Shown here: positions 51,979 through 59,764 of the stretch, one piece after another
Numbering within the stretch: position 1 is the stretch's first letter
Layout of the letters: each line of letters opens with the position of its first letter
Assembly (NCBI RefSeq): GCF_016890225.1
Contig: NZ_JAFELM010000043.1
Span: 305,148-369,147 of the forward strand
Reading direction: 5' to 3'
DNA: 64,000 bases
Origin: Bacillus suaedaesalsae
GTDB taxonomy: Bacteria > Bacillota > Bacilli > Bacillales > SA4
Translations under genes and position numbers: made by a program
The notes under the pieces: model-generated
What the model saw: only the letters and a program-made list of their open reading frames with translations
What the model was told of the DNA's origin: nothing
Databases searched by the model: none

Positions 51979-53118
51979 CTATTTTGTAATAGATTTTATT
52001 AATCGGAACAATTGTTCTGTTGTGTTTCGTAGATGATGGATCGTCACATCTGAATTCATTGCTTCATCCAATGTCATTGGCGAACTCATGATGGAAAAAT
52101 ACGAGGTAATTCCGTGATCATTTAACGTGCTTTTTCCACTTGGAACACTCCCAGCGAGTGCAATGACCGGAACGTTATAGTAGTTTGCTAGCTTTGCCAC
52201 TCCGATTGGGGCTTTTCCCATTGCCGTTTGGTGATCAAGCTTCCCTTCACCGGTAATAACAAAGTCTACGCCTTGGATGTGTGTTTCCATTTCAATCACG
52301 TCTAATACTAAGTCAATTCCGGATTCCAATTCTGCCCCTAAAAATCCAATGAACGCTGCACCAAGTCCTCCGGCAGCCCCGGCACCTTCTATGCTGTGTA
52401 TATCAAGGGTAAGCTGCTGCTCTACAACCTTTCCATAATGCTGCAAGCCTTCATCTAACTTGGCAATCATTTCATCAGATGCTCCTTTTTGTGTTCCATA
52501 AATATAGGCAGCACCATTTGGACCATACAACGGATTATTCACATCACAGGCGACACGGAAAGAACAGTTTTTCACATCAGGATGAACTTGATCTAGTTTA
52601 ATAGAATGAAGGTGTACCAATGCTCCTCCACCAAACCCTAGTTCCTGTCCATTTTTATCTTCAAAGCGAAAGCCTAGTGCCTGAAGCATCCCAATGCCAC
52701 CGTCATTCGTGGCGCTTCCTCCTAGTCCAACAACAAACTCTCGGCATCCTCTTTCAATTGCATCTGCAATCAGTTCACCAACACCATACGTTGTCGTCAG
52801 TGAAGGATTTCGTTCGTTAGTGGGAACGAGAGGTAATCCGCATGCTTGTGCAATCTCAATAATGGCGGTGTCTGAATCAACGATTCCATATGTAGCCTGA
52901 ACCTTTCTTCCGAGAGGACCGGTCACTTCTTTCGTAACCAACTCTCCACCACGTACAGCCACTAATGCTTCAACGGTTCCTTCTCCGCCATCAGCTAATG
53001 GTAATACCGTTATAGTTGCCTCTTTATATACATCTTTGATTCCAAGTGAGATTGTCTCGCTTGCCTCTATAGAAGATACACTTCCTTTAAAGGAATCGAT
53101 GGCAATTAATACGTTCAT
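51979..53118 (-). CDS. Glycerate 2-kinase (GlxK/GarK family)
   Basis: A 379-residue protein beginning MNVLIAIDSFKGSVSSIEAS; signature blocks LADGGEGTVEALV, GLGGSATNDGGIGMLQALG and GAGAAGGLGAAF are those of glycerate kinase type I (GarK/GlxK). It phosphorylates D-glycerate to 2-phosphoglycerate for entry into glycolysis. Placed between the hydroxycarboxylate transporter and the dehydratase, it is the last step of a glycerate-forming pathway. Confidence 0.93.
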   Translation of the reverse strand: MNVLIAIDSFKGSVSSIEASETISLGIKDVYKEATITVLPLADGGEGTVEALVAVRGGELVTKEVTGPLGRKVQATYGIVDSDTAIIEIAQACGLPLVPTNERNPSLTTTYGVGELIADAIERGCREFVVGLGGSATNDGGIGMLQALGFRFEDKNGQELGFGGGALVHLHSIKLDQVHPDVKNCSFRVACDVNNPLYGPNGAAYIYGTQKGASDEMIAKLDEGLQHYGKVVEQQLTLDIHSIEGAGAAGGLGAAFIGFLGAELESGIDLVLDVIEMETHIQGVDFVITGEGKLDHQTAMGKAPIGVAKLANYYNVPVIALAGSVPSGKSTLNDHGITSYFSIMSSPMTLDEAMNSDVTIHHLRNTTEQLFRLIKSITK

Positions 53119-53150
53119 GTGTCAAGCACCTACCTATTTAAAATGAAAGA

Positions 53151-53179
53151 CTCGAATCTTATACATGATAAGATTCGAG
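53151..53179 (-). terminator. Hairpin between transporter and kinase genes
   Basis: CTCGAATCTTAT and ATAAGATTCGAG form a perfect 12-bp stem with a five-base loop. The T run is short (TCTTTC), so it may be a partial terminator that lowers expression of the downstream genes. Confidence 0.6.
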
Positions 53180-53199
53180 CTTTAGTATTCTTCCTCGTT

Positions 53200-54543
53200 T
53201 TATAGCAAGAAGGAAGCAAGAACAGATAATACAATTAACATGAAGGCTCCACCTATACGGGAAGAGATTTGAAGGAATGGCATTAAGCCCATTCTTCCAC
53301 TTGCACTTAATACCGCAACGTCTCCAGATCCACCCATGTCTGCCATACCAAGACCAGCAGCAATAGAAGATTCGACGAAATAGAAGCCAACTAGTAATCC
53401 GACTAAACCGGCACCAAGTACTGCCATAACGACTGTAATTAACGTTAAGCTTAAGTAACTAGGGTTTGTAACAATTTCTAGTACACTATTAAAATCAATC
53501 ATTCCTGCACTAATCGTTACTAGTATCGCAGGTACCCATGCCATTGAAATAAAGTCATACCAGTCTTCAGAAGCTTTTTCTACACTTGCTGGTAAAATAT
53601 TAAATAATTTTAAGAATGCTGCAGCTAAAATAATCCAAACATAAGAATGTAGAGAAGGAACTAATTCGTTTAAGATTTGACCAAATACAAATATTCCAGA
53701 AGCGATTAGAATTCCAATCGAAATGTTTGATAATGAAGATGGAATTAATCCTTGTTTCTTTTCTTCAGAAGCAACTTTTGGCTTAGATGTATCAGATCTT
53801 AAAATTTTTCCGTCACCAGAAAAGTTATTGAATAATGGCTTTTTTCTTTTTCCTAGACCATTTAATATACCTGCTAGGATTATACAAATCATATTTCCTA
53901 CCATAACCGCTGGAGCCAGCTTTGCCAGGTAGTCTCCTGCGTCACCGCCACCTGTGGAAGCGTAAATTTCAGACATTGGAACTGCACCAGCAGCCATTCC
54001 CCCACCCATAATCGGACCAACAACGAAGAAAATCGTTTCTGCAAATCCAAATCCTATTAAATGACCAACTAATCCACCTACTAATAATGCAGAGGCAACC
54101 CCTGCTACAAGAGGAATGAAAAAGCGTACTCCAGATTTCATCAACATGTTGCGATCCATACTCAATAAACTACCGACAATAATACCTGTTACCGCAACTT
54201 CTGCAAATCCCATATCATTGTAGAAGCTATCAGCTAATACACCAGCACTTTCGGGAATCCAACCCCAGTACAAGAACAAGGCAGGAATCAGTATACATAG
54301 TAAAGGTCCACCACCAAATGTGTTGAAGACAGGAATCTTATCACCAATCCAATTTAGCAATCCACCAAGTATCATGGTGACCGCAAGACCACTCGCGATA
54401 TTGCTTGGAAGGATTTCGAGGTACATTCCTAAAATGACGATGAACGCAACCCCAAAGAAAAGTGGTAACTGCAAACCTAGAATTTTTTCATCTTTTAAAC
54501 GTACCTTTGATACCCCAACATTTGTTTCTGTTTGAATACTCAT
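53200..54543 (-). CDS. 2-Hydroxycarboxylate transporter (2-HCT family)
   Basis: A 447-residue membrane protein with about eleven helices. The two GG-rich reentrant motifs of the 2-HCT family (GGGMAAGAVPMSE and GMADMGGSGDVAVLSAS) are present. Family members import citrate, malate or lactate with Na+ or H+. I start at ATG 54543, five bases after AGAGGTGA, rather than at GTG 54552. It is likely the importer of the cluster's substrate; a cre-like site lies 41 bp upstream. Confidence 0.9.
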   Translation of the reverse strand: MSIQTETNVGVSKVRLKDEKILGLQLPLFFGVAFIVILGMYLEILPSNIASGLAVTMILGGLLNWIGDKIPVFNTFGGGPLLCILIPALFLYWGWIPESAGVLADSFYNDMGFAEVAVTGIIVGSLLSMDRNMLMKSGVRFFIPLVAGVASALLVGGLVGHLIGFGFAETIFFVVGPIMGGGMAAGAVPMSEIYASTGGGDAGDYLAKLAPAVMVGNMICIILAGILNGLGKRKKPLFNNFSGDGKILRSDTSKPKVASEEKKQGLIPSSLSNISIGILIASGIFVFGQILNELVPSLHSYVWIILAAAFLKLFNILPASVEKASEDWYDFISMAWVPAILVTISAGMIDFNSVLEIVTNPSYLSLTLITVVMAVLGAGLVGLLVGFYFVESSIAAGLGMADMGGSGDVAVLSASGRMGLMPFLQISSRIGGAFMLIVLSVLASFLL

Positions 54544-54583
54544 CCTACTCACCTCTTATTTAAATTTGAAAAAGCGTTTACCC

Positions 54584-54598
54584 CTAAAGCGCTTTCAT
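54584..54598 (-). promoter_or_regulatory. cre-like CcpA site
   Basis: The minus strand reads ATGAAAGCGCTTTAG, matching WTGNAANCGNWNNCW except the final C. It lies 41 bp upstream of the transporter start, flanked by two GGTAAACGC direct repeats (54574-54582 and 54603-54611 on the plus strand as GCGTTTACC). Confidence 0.55.
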
Positions 54599-54690
54599 TT
54601 AGGCGTTTACCAAAGTTGTTGCTTATTAATGAGGGGAAATGCGACAAATGCTCTGAAACTCGAACATTTTGGTTTTCAAAACCTCATCTG

Positions 54691-54720
54691 CAACAACAAG
54701 CTTTGCGAAAACAACCCTTT
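54691..54720. repeat. Solo right end of the MITE-like element
   Basis: CAACAACAAGCTTTGCGAAA followed by ACAACCCTTT matches the right terminal repeat at 13029-13052. No core or left end is found, so this is a fragment. Confidence 0.4.
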
Positions 54721-54796
54721 TAAATTTAAATAATAATGTCAGGAACTTTACTTCCACCTTTGAAACAAAGTAGCCAAAACATTGATGTAAAATGGA

Positions 54797-55900
54797 TTAA
54801 AGAATCTCGATATTATTACTTTGAACTAGTTTTCCTGTTTTTTCAACTTCTTTTAATCTAGTAGTAATTACATCTGTTACTTCTTTCGTTGTATAGGTAC
54901 CACCAATATCTGGTGTTAAGAAACCGTCGTTGGTCACACTTTCGATTACATTTATTAGAGTCGTACCAAGTTCGTGTTCGCCGAAATGATCGAGCATCAT
55001 CTTCGCTGTCCATATTTGACCAATTGGGTTCGCGATTCCTTTTCCAATAATATCTGGTGCAGAACCGTGGACAGGCTCGAACATCGATGGATACTTACCA
55101 TTTACATTTATATTGGCAGCTGGTGCAACTCCAATGCTCCCCATAATGGCTGCCCCTAAATCAGTTAAGATGTCACCAAATAAGTTACTAGCTACAATCA
55201 CATCAAATCGTTCAGGTTGTGTGACGAAGAAGGCAGATAATGCATCAATATGCTGCGAATCAGTTTTCACTTCTGGATAATCCGCCGAAACGTCTTTAAA
55301 CACACTGTCCCAAAAGGGCATGGAATACACAATACCGTTTGATTTGGTTGCACTTGTAACGAAGTTTCGACGAGTTTTCGCTAATTCAAATGCAAAACGC
55401 ATCGCTCTTTCTGTACCCTTTCGAGAAAACACCGCATTTTGAATGGCTAGCTCATCTTCACCTTGATAAATATTTCCGCCAATTGAGCTATACTCTCCTT
55501 CGCTATTTTCACGAACAACAATTAAGTCGAAGTCTTTCGGATTTAACAGTGGCGAGCGTACTCCTTTTAACATCTTGGCTGGACGGATGTTAATGACTTG
55601 TTCAAACTCACGCCTGATTTTAATGAGTAATCCCCATAATGAAATGTGATCCGGAACGAGTTGTAAATTTCCAACTGCTCCTAAGAAAATACTATCAAAG
55701 TCTTTAAGTCTCTCCATTCCATCCTCAGACATCATTGTCCCATGCTCTAAATAATACTCACAGCTCCACGGAAATTCAGTAAAATCAAATTTTAATCCAC
55801 CATGCAGGTCTGCGATCACGTGTAATACGTCGGTTGCCGCCGGAACAACTTCTCTTCCTATTCCGTCTCCTGGTATATTTGCGATCTTTAATGTTTTCAT
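54797..55900 (-). CDS. Tartrate/D-malate dehydrogenase family enzyme
   Basis: A 367-residue beta-decarboxylating dehydrogenase: IPGDGIGREVVPAA, INIRPAKMLKGVRSPL, LIVVRENSEGEYSSIGG and NLFGDILTDLGAAIMGSIGVA. The sequence details (EGEYSSIGG, FEQVINIRP) point to the tartrate/D-malate branch rather than isopropylmalate or isocitrate dehydrogenase. It would oxidise tartrate (to oxaloglycolate or, with decarboxylation, D-glycerate) or D-malate to pyruvate. Its upstream region holds a 26-bp palindrome. Confidence 0.9.
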   Translation of the reverse strand: MKTLKIANIPGDGIGREVVPAATDVLHVIADLHGGLKFDFTEFPWSCEYYLEHGTMMSEDGMERLKDFDSIFLGAVGNLQLVPDHISLWGLLIKIRREFEQVINIRPAKMLKGVRSPLLNPKDFDLIVVRENSEGEYSSIGGNIYQGEDELAIQNAVFSRKGTERAMRFAFELAKTRRNFVTSATKSNGIVYSMPFWDSVFKDVSADYPEVKTDSQHIDALSAFFVTQPERFDVIVASNLFGDILTDLGAAIMGSIGVAPAANINVNGKYPSMFEPVHGSAPDIIGKGIANPIGQIWTAKMMLDHFGEHELGTTLINVIESVTNDGFLTPDIGGTYTTKEVTDVITTRLKEVEKTGKLVQSNNIEIL

Positions 55901-55944
55901 TTCTGGCTCTCACCCCATTAGTGTTTGTATGTAATTTTGTGTTT

Positions 55945-55970
55945 TTAGTATCCAGTCGACTGGATACTAA
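55945..55970. promoter_or_regulatory. Palindromic operator upstream of the tartrate dehydrogenase gene
   Basis: A perfect 26-bp palindrome with half site TTAGTATCCAGTC, centred about 57 bp before the dehydrogenase ATG. Long palindromes of this kind are typical operators for GntR-family FCD regulators, and one is encoded next door. Confidence 0.7.
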
Positions 55971-56038
55971 GATAATCATAAACGATAAAAATAGTGCATG
56001 CAATATATTTTTGTAAATTTTCACTCAATTATGAAAAA

Positions 56039-56063
56039 GGACACTTCTAGTTTCGAAGTGTCC
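56039..56063 (-). terminator. Terminator of the GntR gene
   Basis: GGACACTTC and GAAGTGTCC form a nine-base-pair stem followed by TTTTTC on the minus strand, just past the stop. Confidence 0.8.
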
Positions 56064-56068
56064 TCGTT

Positions 56069-56740
56069 TTAGTTATTCAATTTGTTTAAATACGCCGTTA
56101 AATTATCGAGATCCTGTTGCAAGTGATGTACCATTGCTTCGGATGCTTTTTCAGCTTTTCTTGATTTTATCAACGCGAAGATCCCACGATGTTGCTCAAG
56201 AATCACTTCTGCCCTGTTCTCCCCTTTGTAGTTCATAATGCGGAAGAAATACATGAGTGATCGTAATTCCGATAACTGCTTTTGAAGTCGATTATTCTTA
56301 GTGTAATCAATAATGTGATTATGGAACATTTCATTCAGCTTTATAATTGATTGAGCGTCTTCCTTATTTTGAATGGCAATCTCTGTATCGTTCAATAATT
56401 TTTCAATACTCGCAATTTCATCATCTGTAGCAATTTTCGTCGTATGTGCAACCGCAAAGGACTCCAGAGCTTTTCTACAAAAATAAATTTCTTCCACATC
56501 TTCTAACGTTGGTTTATAAACGATGACTCTGGACTTTTCATCTAATATGACAAGTCCATCTCTTTCAAGCATTCTGATTGCTTCACGAATTGGGCTTTTA
56601 CTCACATTAAAGTCTTTAGCTAACTGCGTTTCCACAATTCGATCACCGGGTGCAAATACTCCATCAAAAATCATTTGCTTAATCGAATGATAAAATTGTT
56701 CATAATACGGGACCGGCTTGTTCACTGCAAAATAATCCAT
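56069..56740 (-). CDS. GntR-family regulator with FCD domain
   Basis: A 223-residue transcription factor: N-terminal winged helix (VETQLAKDFNVSKSPIREAIRMLERDGLVI, about 37-66) and C-terminal helical FCD effector domain (about 80-220) with metal-binding-type histidines (FHNHIIDY). It would sense a hydroxy acid from the cluster. First gene, transcribed as the others but with its own terminator; the 26-bp palindrome downstream at 55945-55970 is the likely binding site. Confidence 0.92.
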   Translation of the reverse strand: MDYFAVNKPVPYYEQFYHSIKQMIFDGVFAPGDRIVETQLAKDFNVSKSPIREAIRMLERDGLVILDEKSRVIVYKPTLEDVEEIYFCRKALESFAVAHTTKIATDDEIASIEKLLNDTEIAIQNKEDAQSIIKLNEMFHNHIIDYTKNNRLQKQLSELRSLMYFFRIMNYKGENRAEVILEQHRGIFALIKSRKAEKASEAMVHHLQQDLDNLTAYLNKLNN

Positions 56741-56857
56741 ACTACCATCCTTTACTAACTACCCTATGTTCTTTCACTATTTTAAAATAGGTATACTTGA
56801 AAAATCTACCTTTATTTTCAGAGAGTTCGAAAAAGTGATGGAAAACATTGGGGCGAT

Positions 56858-57029
56858 TTCGTCGGATTTGACTTAAAGTGTTTGAATCGGAATATGTTTC
56901 GTTGAATTATGATGGTGTTCGCCGATAGATATTGAATTTTCGCCGAAATAAGTGACAGATTCGCCGGAATGTGACTCACTTTTGTTTGATATAGAATTGT
57001 TTCGTCGGAATACAAATCATTTCGTTGAT
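56858..57029. repeat. Phased TTCGCCGAA-type repeat array
   Basis: TTCGYYGRA-like units begin at 56858, 56898, 56918, 56939, 56960, 57001 and 57021: intervals 40, 20, 21, 21, 41 and 20, i.e. one or two steps of about 20.5 bp. The missing steps at about 56880 (TTTGAATCGG) and 56981 (TTTTGTTTGAT) hold weaker versions. The intervening bases are not conserved and no gene is credible. Confidence 0.75.
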
Positions 57030-57182
57030 TTATATTTTTTCATCCTCATCAAAATTACTATCCATAAACAAAAAAGCGAGATTTCTCCTGCTTAATACTT
57101 CAATTGATAGTTTCCAGTGTCCTATGTGTGAATAAGCGACAAAATGGTGTCAAAATGACGATTTCCTTTATACATAAAAAAG

Positions 57183-57224
57183 GGCTGTCCTATAAGTCAT
57201 CAATTTATGACTTATAGGACAGCC
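57183..57224 (-). terminator. Terminator of the fasciclin gene
   Basis: GGCTGTCCTATAAGTCAT and ATGACTTATAGGACAGCC form a perfect 18-bp stem with loop CAATTT; the minus strand continues CTTTTTTAT. Confidence 0.88.
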
Positions 57225-57233
57225 TCTTAATTT

Positions 57234-57734
57234 TTATTGTGGTAATAATACAGCATCAATGACATGAATCACACCATTCGATGCTAAAACATCTGCTTTT
57301 ACGACGTTTGATTTATTTACTTGAACTGGATCTAGTGAAATGGTTACTTCTTTACCTGATACTGTTTTTACCTTCATTCCATCTTTTAAGTCAGTTGATA
57401 ACACTTTCCCTGGTACAACATGATATAAAAGAATATCTTTTAAATCTTCTCTTGCTAATAACTCTTCAGCTGTAATGTTTAAGTCTTTTAATAATTTGGC
57501 AAATGCCTCATCAGTTGGAGCAAATACGGTAAAAGGTCCTTTCCCTTTCAGTGTTTCAACTAATCCAGCCTTTTGTAATGCGGCTGCTAGTGTATTGAAC
57601 TGACCTGCTGCTACTGCCGTATCCACGATATCCTTTTCTGCATTAGGATTTTCAGCAGCAAATACTCCTCCTGAGAATGATGTAACAAGTAAAGAAATTA
57701 ATAAAACAAACCCAAACAATTTCTTTTTCATCAA
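57234..57734 (-). CDS. Secreted fasciclin-domain protein
   Basis: A 166-residue protein with a signal peptide ([20 protein letters not shown], cleavage near FAAE) and one fasciclin domain (about 38-166) with the family blocks [14 protein letters not shown] and [11 protein letters not shown], and [13 protein letters not shown]. Fasciclin domains mediate adhesion in many bacteria, so it is probably a secreted or wall-associated adhesion protein. AAAGGAGG precedes the ATG; monocistronic. Confidence 0.93.
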   Translation of the reverse strand: MMKKKLFGFVLLISLLVTSFSGGVFAAENPNAEKDIVDTAVAAGQFNTLAAALQKAGLVETLKGKGPFTVFAPTDEAFAKLLKDLNITAEELLAREDLKDILLYHVVPGKVLSTDLKDGMKVKTVSGKEVTISLDPVQVNKSNVVKADVLASNGVIHVIDAVLLPQ

Positions 57735-57955
57735 TAAAACCTCCTTTAATGTTTAACAAATTTTTTATGTAACAATTTTGTTCTATAACCTCTCGTATTC
57801 ACCTCCTTCTATTATTTCAACATTAGTATTTGTTACTATTCCATGATTATCCTAATTTGTGTAGTTATTTCTATTTTTTCGAGTATCGGGAATGAAATGA
57901 CAAATTTGGGCAGAATATAGAACTGAATGATTTTAAGAAAAGGGGTTAATTAGTA

Positions 57956-59005
57956 GTGAAATCAACAAGAAACCGACTTCAAAGAATACTTATTGCTTTT
58001 TTGATTCTGATTGTTAGTGCAAGTGGTACACTAACGGTTCATGCGGAGACTAAGGTAATGCCTACTGCAGGTGTATTCGTGAACGGTAAAGCAGTAGATG
58101 GAGTAGAGCCGATAAAAATTAACGGTGAATTGTACATACCGTTCGTTCGGTTAGCGAATATGTTAAAGTATAATGCGATTGAATACAATCCGAAAAATGC
58201 GACGTTTCAAGTGACGGATGGCTCGAGCCAGCTTCGTGCAACAGTTGGAGGCGCGATTGCTAGAAAAGGAAATGAGTATATTCATATCGACCCACTTGTG
58301 TGGCATAACAAAACGGCCTATATCTCGCTTTCTGCTGGTAGTGCGTTATTCAACGTGTATATGTATTTCAAACCAGAAAACGGATCGATTCAAGTTCAAA
58401 AACCAGCGAAGCAGTACATTGTACAACATGGTGATTCATTATTCGATATCGCTCGTGCTCACCATACAACGGTGTATCAATTAAAGTTTGCAAACAATTT
58501 AAAAACCAACATCATCCATCCAGGTCAACGACTACAAATTCCGACGAAGGTAACAGCAAAAGAAACCGAACCTATTAGAGAAAAAGCACCTGTTAAAAAG
58601 ACAACAAATATTACAGCAGTTCGTGCAAACATCATTACACACGCGAAAAAATATATTGGTGCCGGCTATAAATATGGCGCAAAACTTTCTGAAGCTCCGC
58701 GCCTATTCGATTGTTCATCATACACAATGCTCGTTTTCCAGAAAAATGGAGTTAATTTACCAAGAACATCGAGAGAACAAGCCAGTGTAGGAATGTCTGT
58801 ATCAAAGTTAGAACAAGGTGACCTGCTCTTTTTTACAGATCCAAGTACGTATTCAGATGGACGTGTTGGTCACGTAGGAATCTATATGGCAGACGGAAGT
58901 ATGATACACGCTTCCTCCTCAAAAGGCGTAACCATTACAGAAAATGTGCTAAGCAACCCTTACTGGGGAAAGCATTACTTATTTGCAAAGCGTGTAATAA
59001 AATAA
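57956..59005 (+). CDS. Secreted NlpC/P60 endopeptidase with LysM and copper-amine-oxidase-N-like domains
   Basis: A 349-residue exported protein: signal peptide (1-29), a stalk resembling the Cu-amine-oxidase N-terminal domain (about 38-145: VFVNGKAVDGVEPIKINGEL), LysM (about 152-198: YIVQHGDSLFDIA...NIIHPGQRLQIP) and NlpC/P60 (about 225-349) with catalytic Cys in FDCSSYTMLV and His in GRVGHVGIYMADG. It likely cleaves gamma-D-glutamyl-diaminopimelate bonds in peptidoglycan. GTG start; AAGGGG lies ten bases upstream. Confidence 0.92.
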   Translation: MKSTRNRLQRILIAFLILIVSASGTLTVHAETKVMPTAGVFVNGKAVDGVEPIKINGELYIPFVRLANMLKYNAIEYNPKNATFQVTDGSSQLRATVGGAIARKGNEYIHIDPLVWHNKTAYISLSAGSALFNVYMYFKPENGSIQVQKPAKQYIVQHGDSLFDIARAHHTTVYQLKFANNLKTNIIHPGQRLQIPTKVTAKETEPIREKAPVKKTTNITAVRANIITHAKKYIGAGYKYGAKLSEAPRLFDCSSYTMLVFQKNGVNLPRTSREQASVGMSVSKLEQGDLLFFTDPSTYSDGRVGHVGIYMADGSMIHASSSKGVTITENVLSNPYWGKHYLFAKRVIK

Positions 59006-59044
59006 AGAAAAGTCGACAGTGCTGGCACTTGTCGACTTTTCTTT
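59004..59044 (+). terminator. Terminator of the NlpC/P60 gene
   Basis: AAAGAAAAGTCGACA and TGTCGACTTTTCTTT form a perfect 15-bp stem. The A/T ends serve both directions; the split kinase gene converges from the other side. Confidence 0.85.
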
Positions 59045-59050
59045 ATATCC

Positions 59051-59764
59051 TTATATTGGAAGTTTAACCTCTATTGTCGTACCTTCATTTAGTTTGCTAT
59101 GGATGTCTACGGTTCCATGGTGGTTTTCGATGATGCGTTTGCTTACCATGAATCCAAGACCGGTTCCCTTTTCTTTTGTTGTATAAAAGGGTTGTCCTAG
59201 TTTTGAAATGAGTTCTTCTGGAATGCCGCATCCTTGATCGGTGAATTGTAGGCTAAGTTCATTAGAAGATGAGTTTGTCACAATGATGTTTAGTACACCA
59301 CCGTCAGGCATTGCTTCTATAGCATTTTTAATAAAGTTTATAAAAACTTGCTTTAGTTGATTTTCTTCACAATCAACAACGGCTTGTTCAATTTCAGCCA
59401 TCACTTGGATATGTACATTTTTTAATATCGCTTCTGGCTGCATGAGTGCAACCACATCTTCAAGAATCATCGTGACATCTCTAGGTGCAGTTTGAGTGGC
59501 TTGTGGTTTTGCGAGCATGAGCAGTTCACTTAATATGAGCTCAATGCGATTAATTTCCGATGACATAATGTCAAAATATATTTCTTTTTCATACTCACTT
59601 GATTGCATCAACTGAAGAAATCCTTTGATAGAAGTAATCGGGTTTCGAATTTCATGGGCAATCCCTGCTGCTAACTCCCCTGCAATGGATAGCTTTTCAG
59701 ACTTAATCATCAGTTCTTCCGCTTGTGCTTCTTCTCTGTTATTTCTCGTAGTATCACGGCCCAA
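59051..59764 (-). CDS. Histidine kinase C-terminal part (HisKA-HATPase), frameshifted
   Basis: Read from EEAQAEELMIKSEKLSIAGE onward, this piece has the phospho-accepting H box GELAAGIAHEIRNPITSIKGF and an HATPase domain (VFINFIKNAIEAMPDGG, FTDQGCGIPEE, GTGLGFMVSKRIIENHHG). It lacks a sensor because it continues, in another frame, the MEDS-PAS protein at 59710-60720; the two overlap and the change falls near 59735-59750. If the shift is real, the kinase core is only made by a re-start or slippage; if it is an assembly error, this is one 556-residue kinase, similar in build to Bacillus sporulation or oxygen-responsive kinases. Confidence 0.85.
   Translation of the reverse strand: MGRDTTRNNREEAQAEELMIKSEKLSIAGELAAGIAHEIRNPITSIKGFLQLMQSSEYEKEIYFDIMSSEINRIELILSELLMLAKPQATQTAPRDVTMILEDVVALMQPEAILKNVHIQVMAEIEQAVVDCEENQLKQVFINFIKNAIEAMPDGGVLNIIVTNSSSNELSLQFTDQGCGIPEELISKLGQPFYTTKEKGTGLGFMVSKRIIENHHGTVDIHSKLNEGTTIEVKLPI

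Noticed and set aside
56818..57015. A 65-codon minus-strand ORF before the fasciclin gene
   Set aside because: It covers the phased repeat array; the reading frame is produced by the repeat and it has no RBS.
56858..57029. CRISPR array
   Set aside because: The repeat units are about 9 bp and variable, spacers are about 11 bp and there are no cas genes; unlike any CRISPR array.
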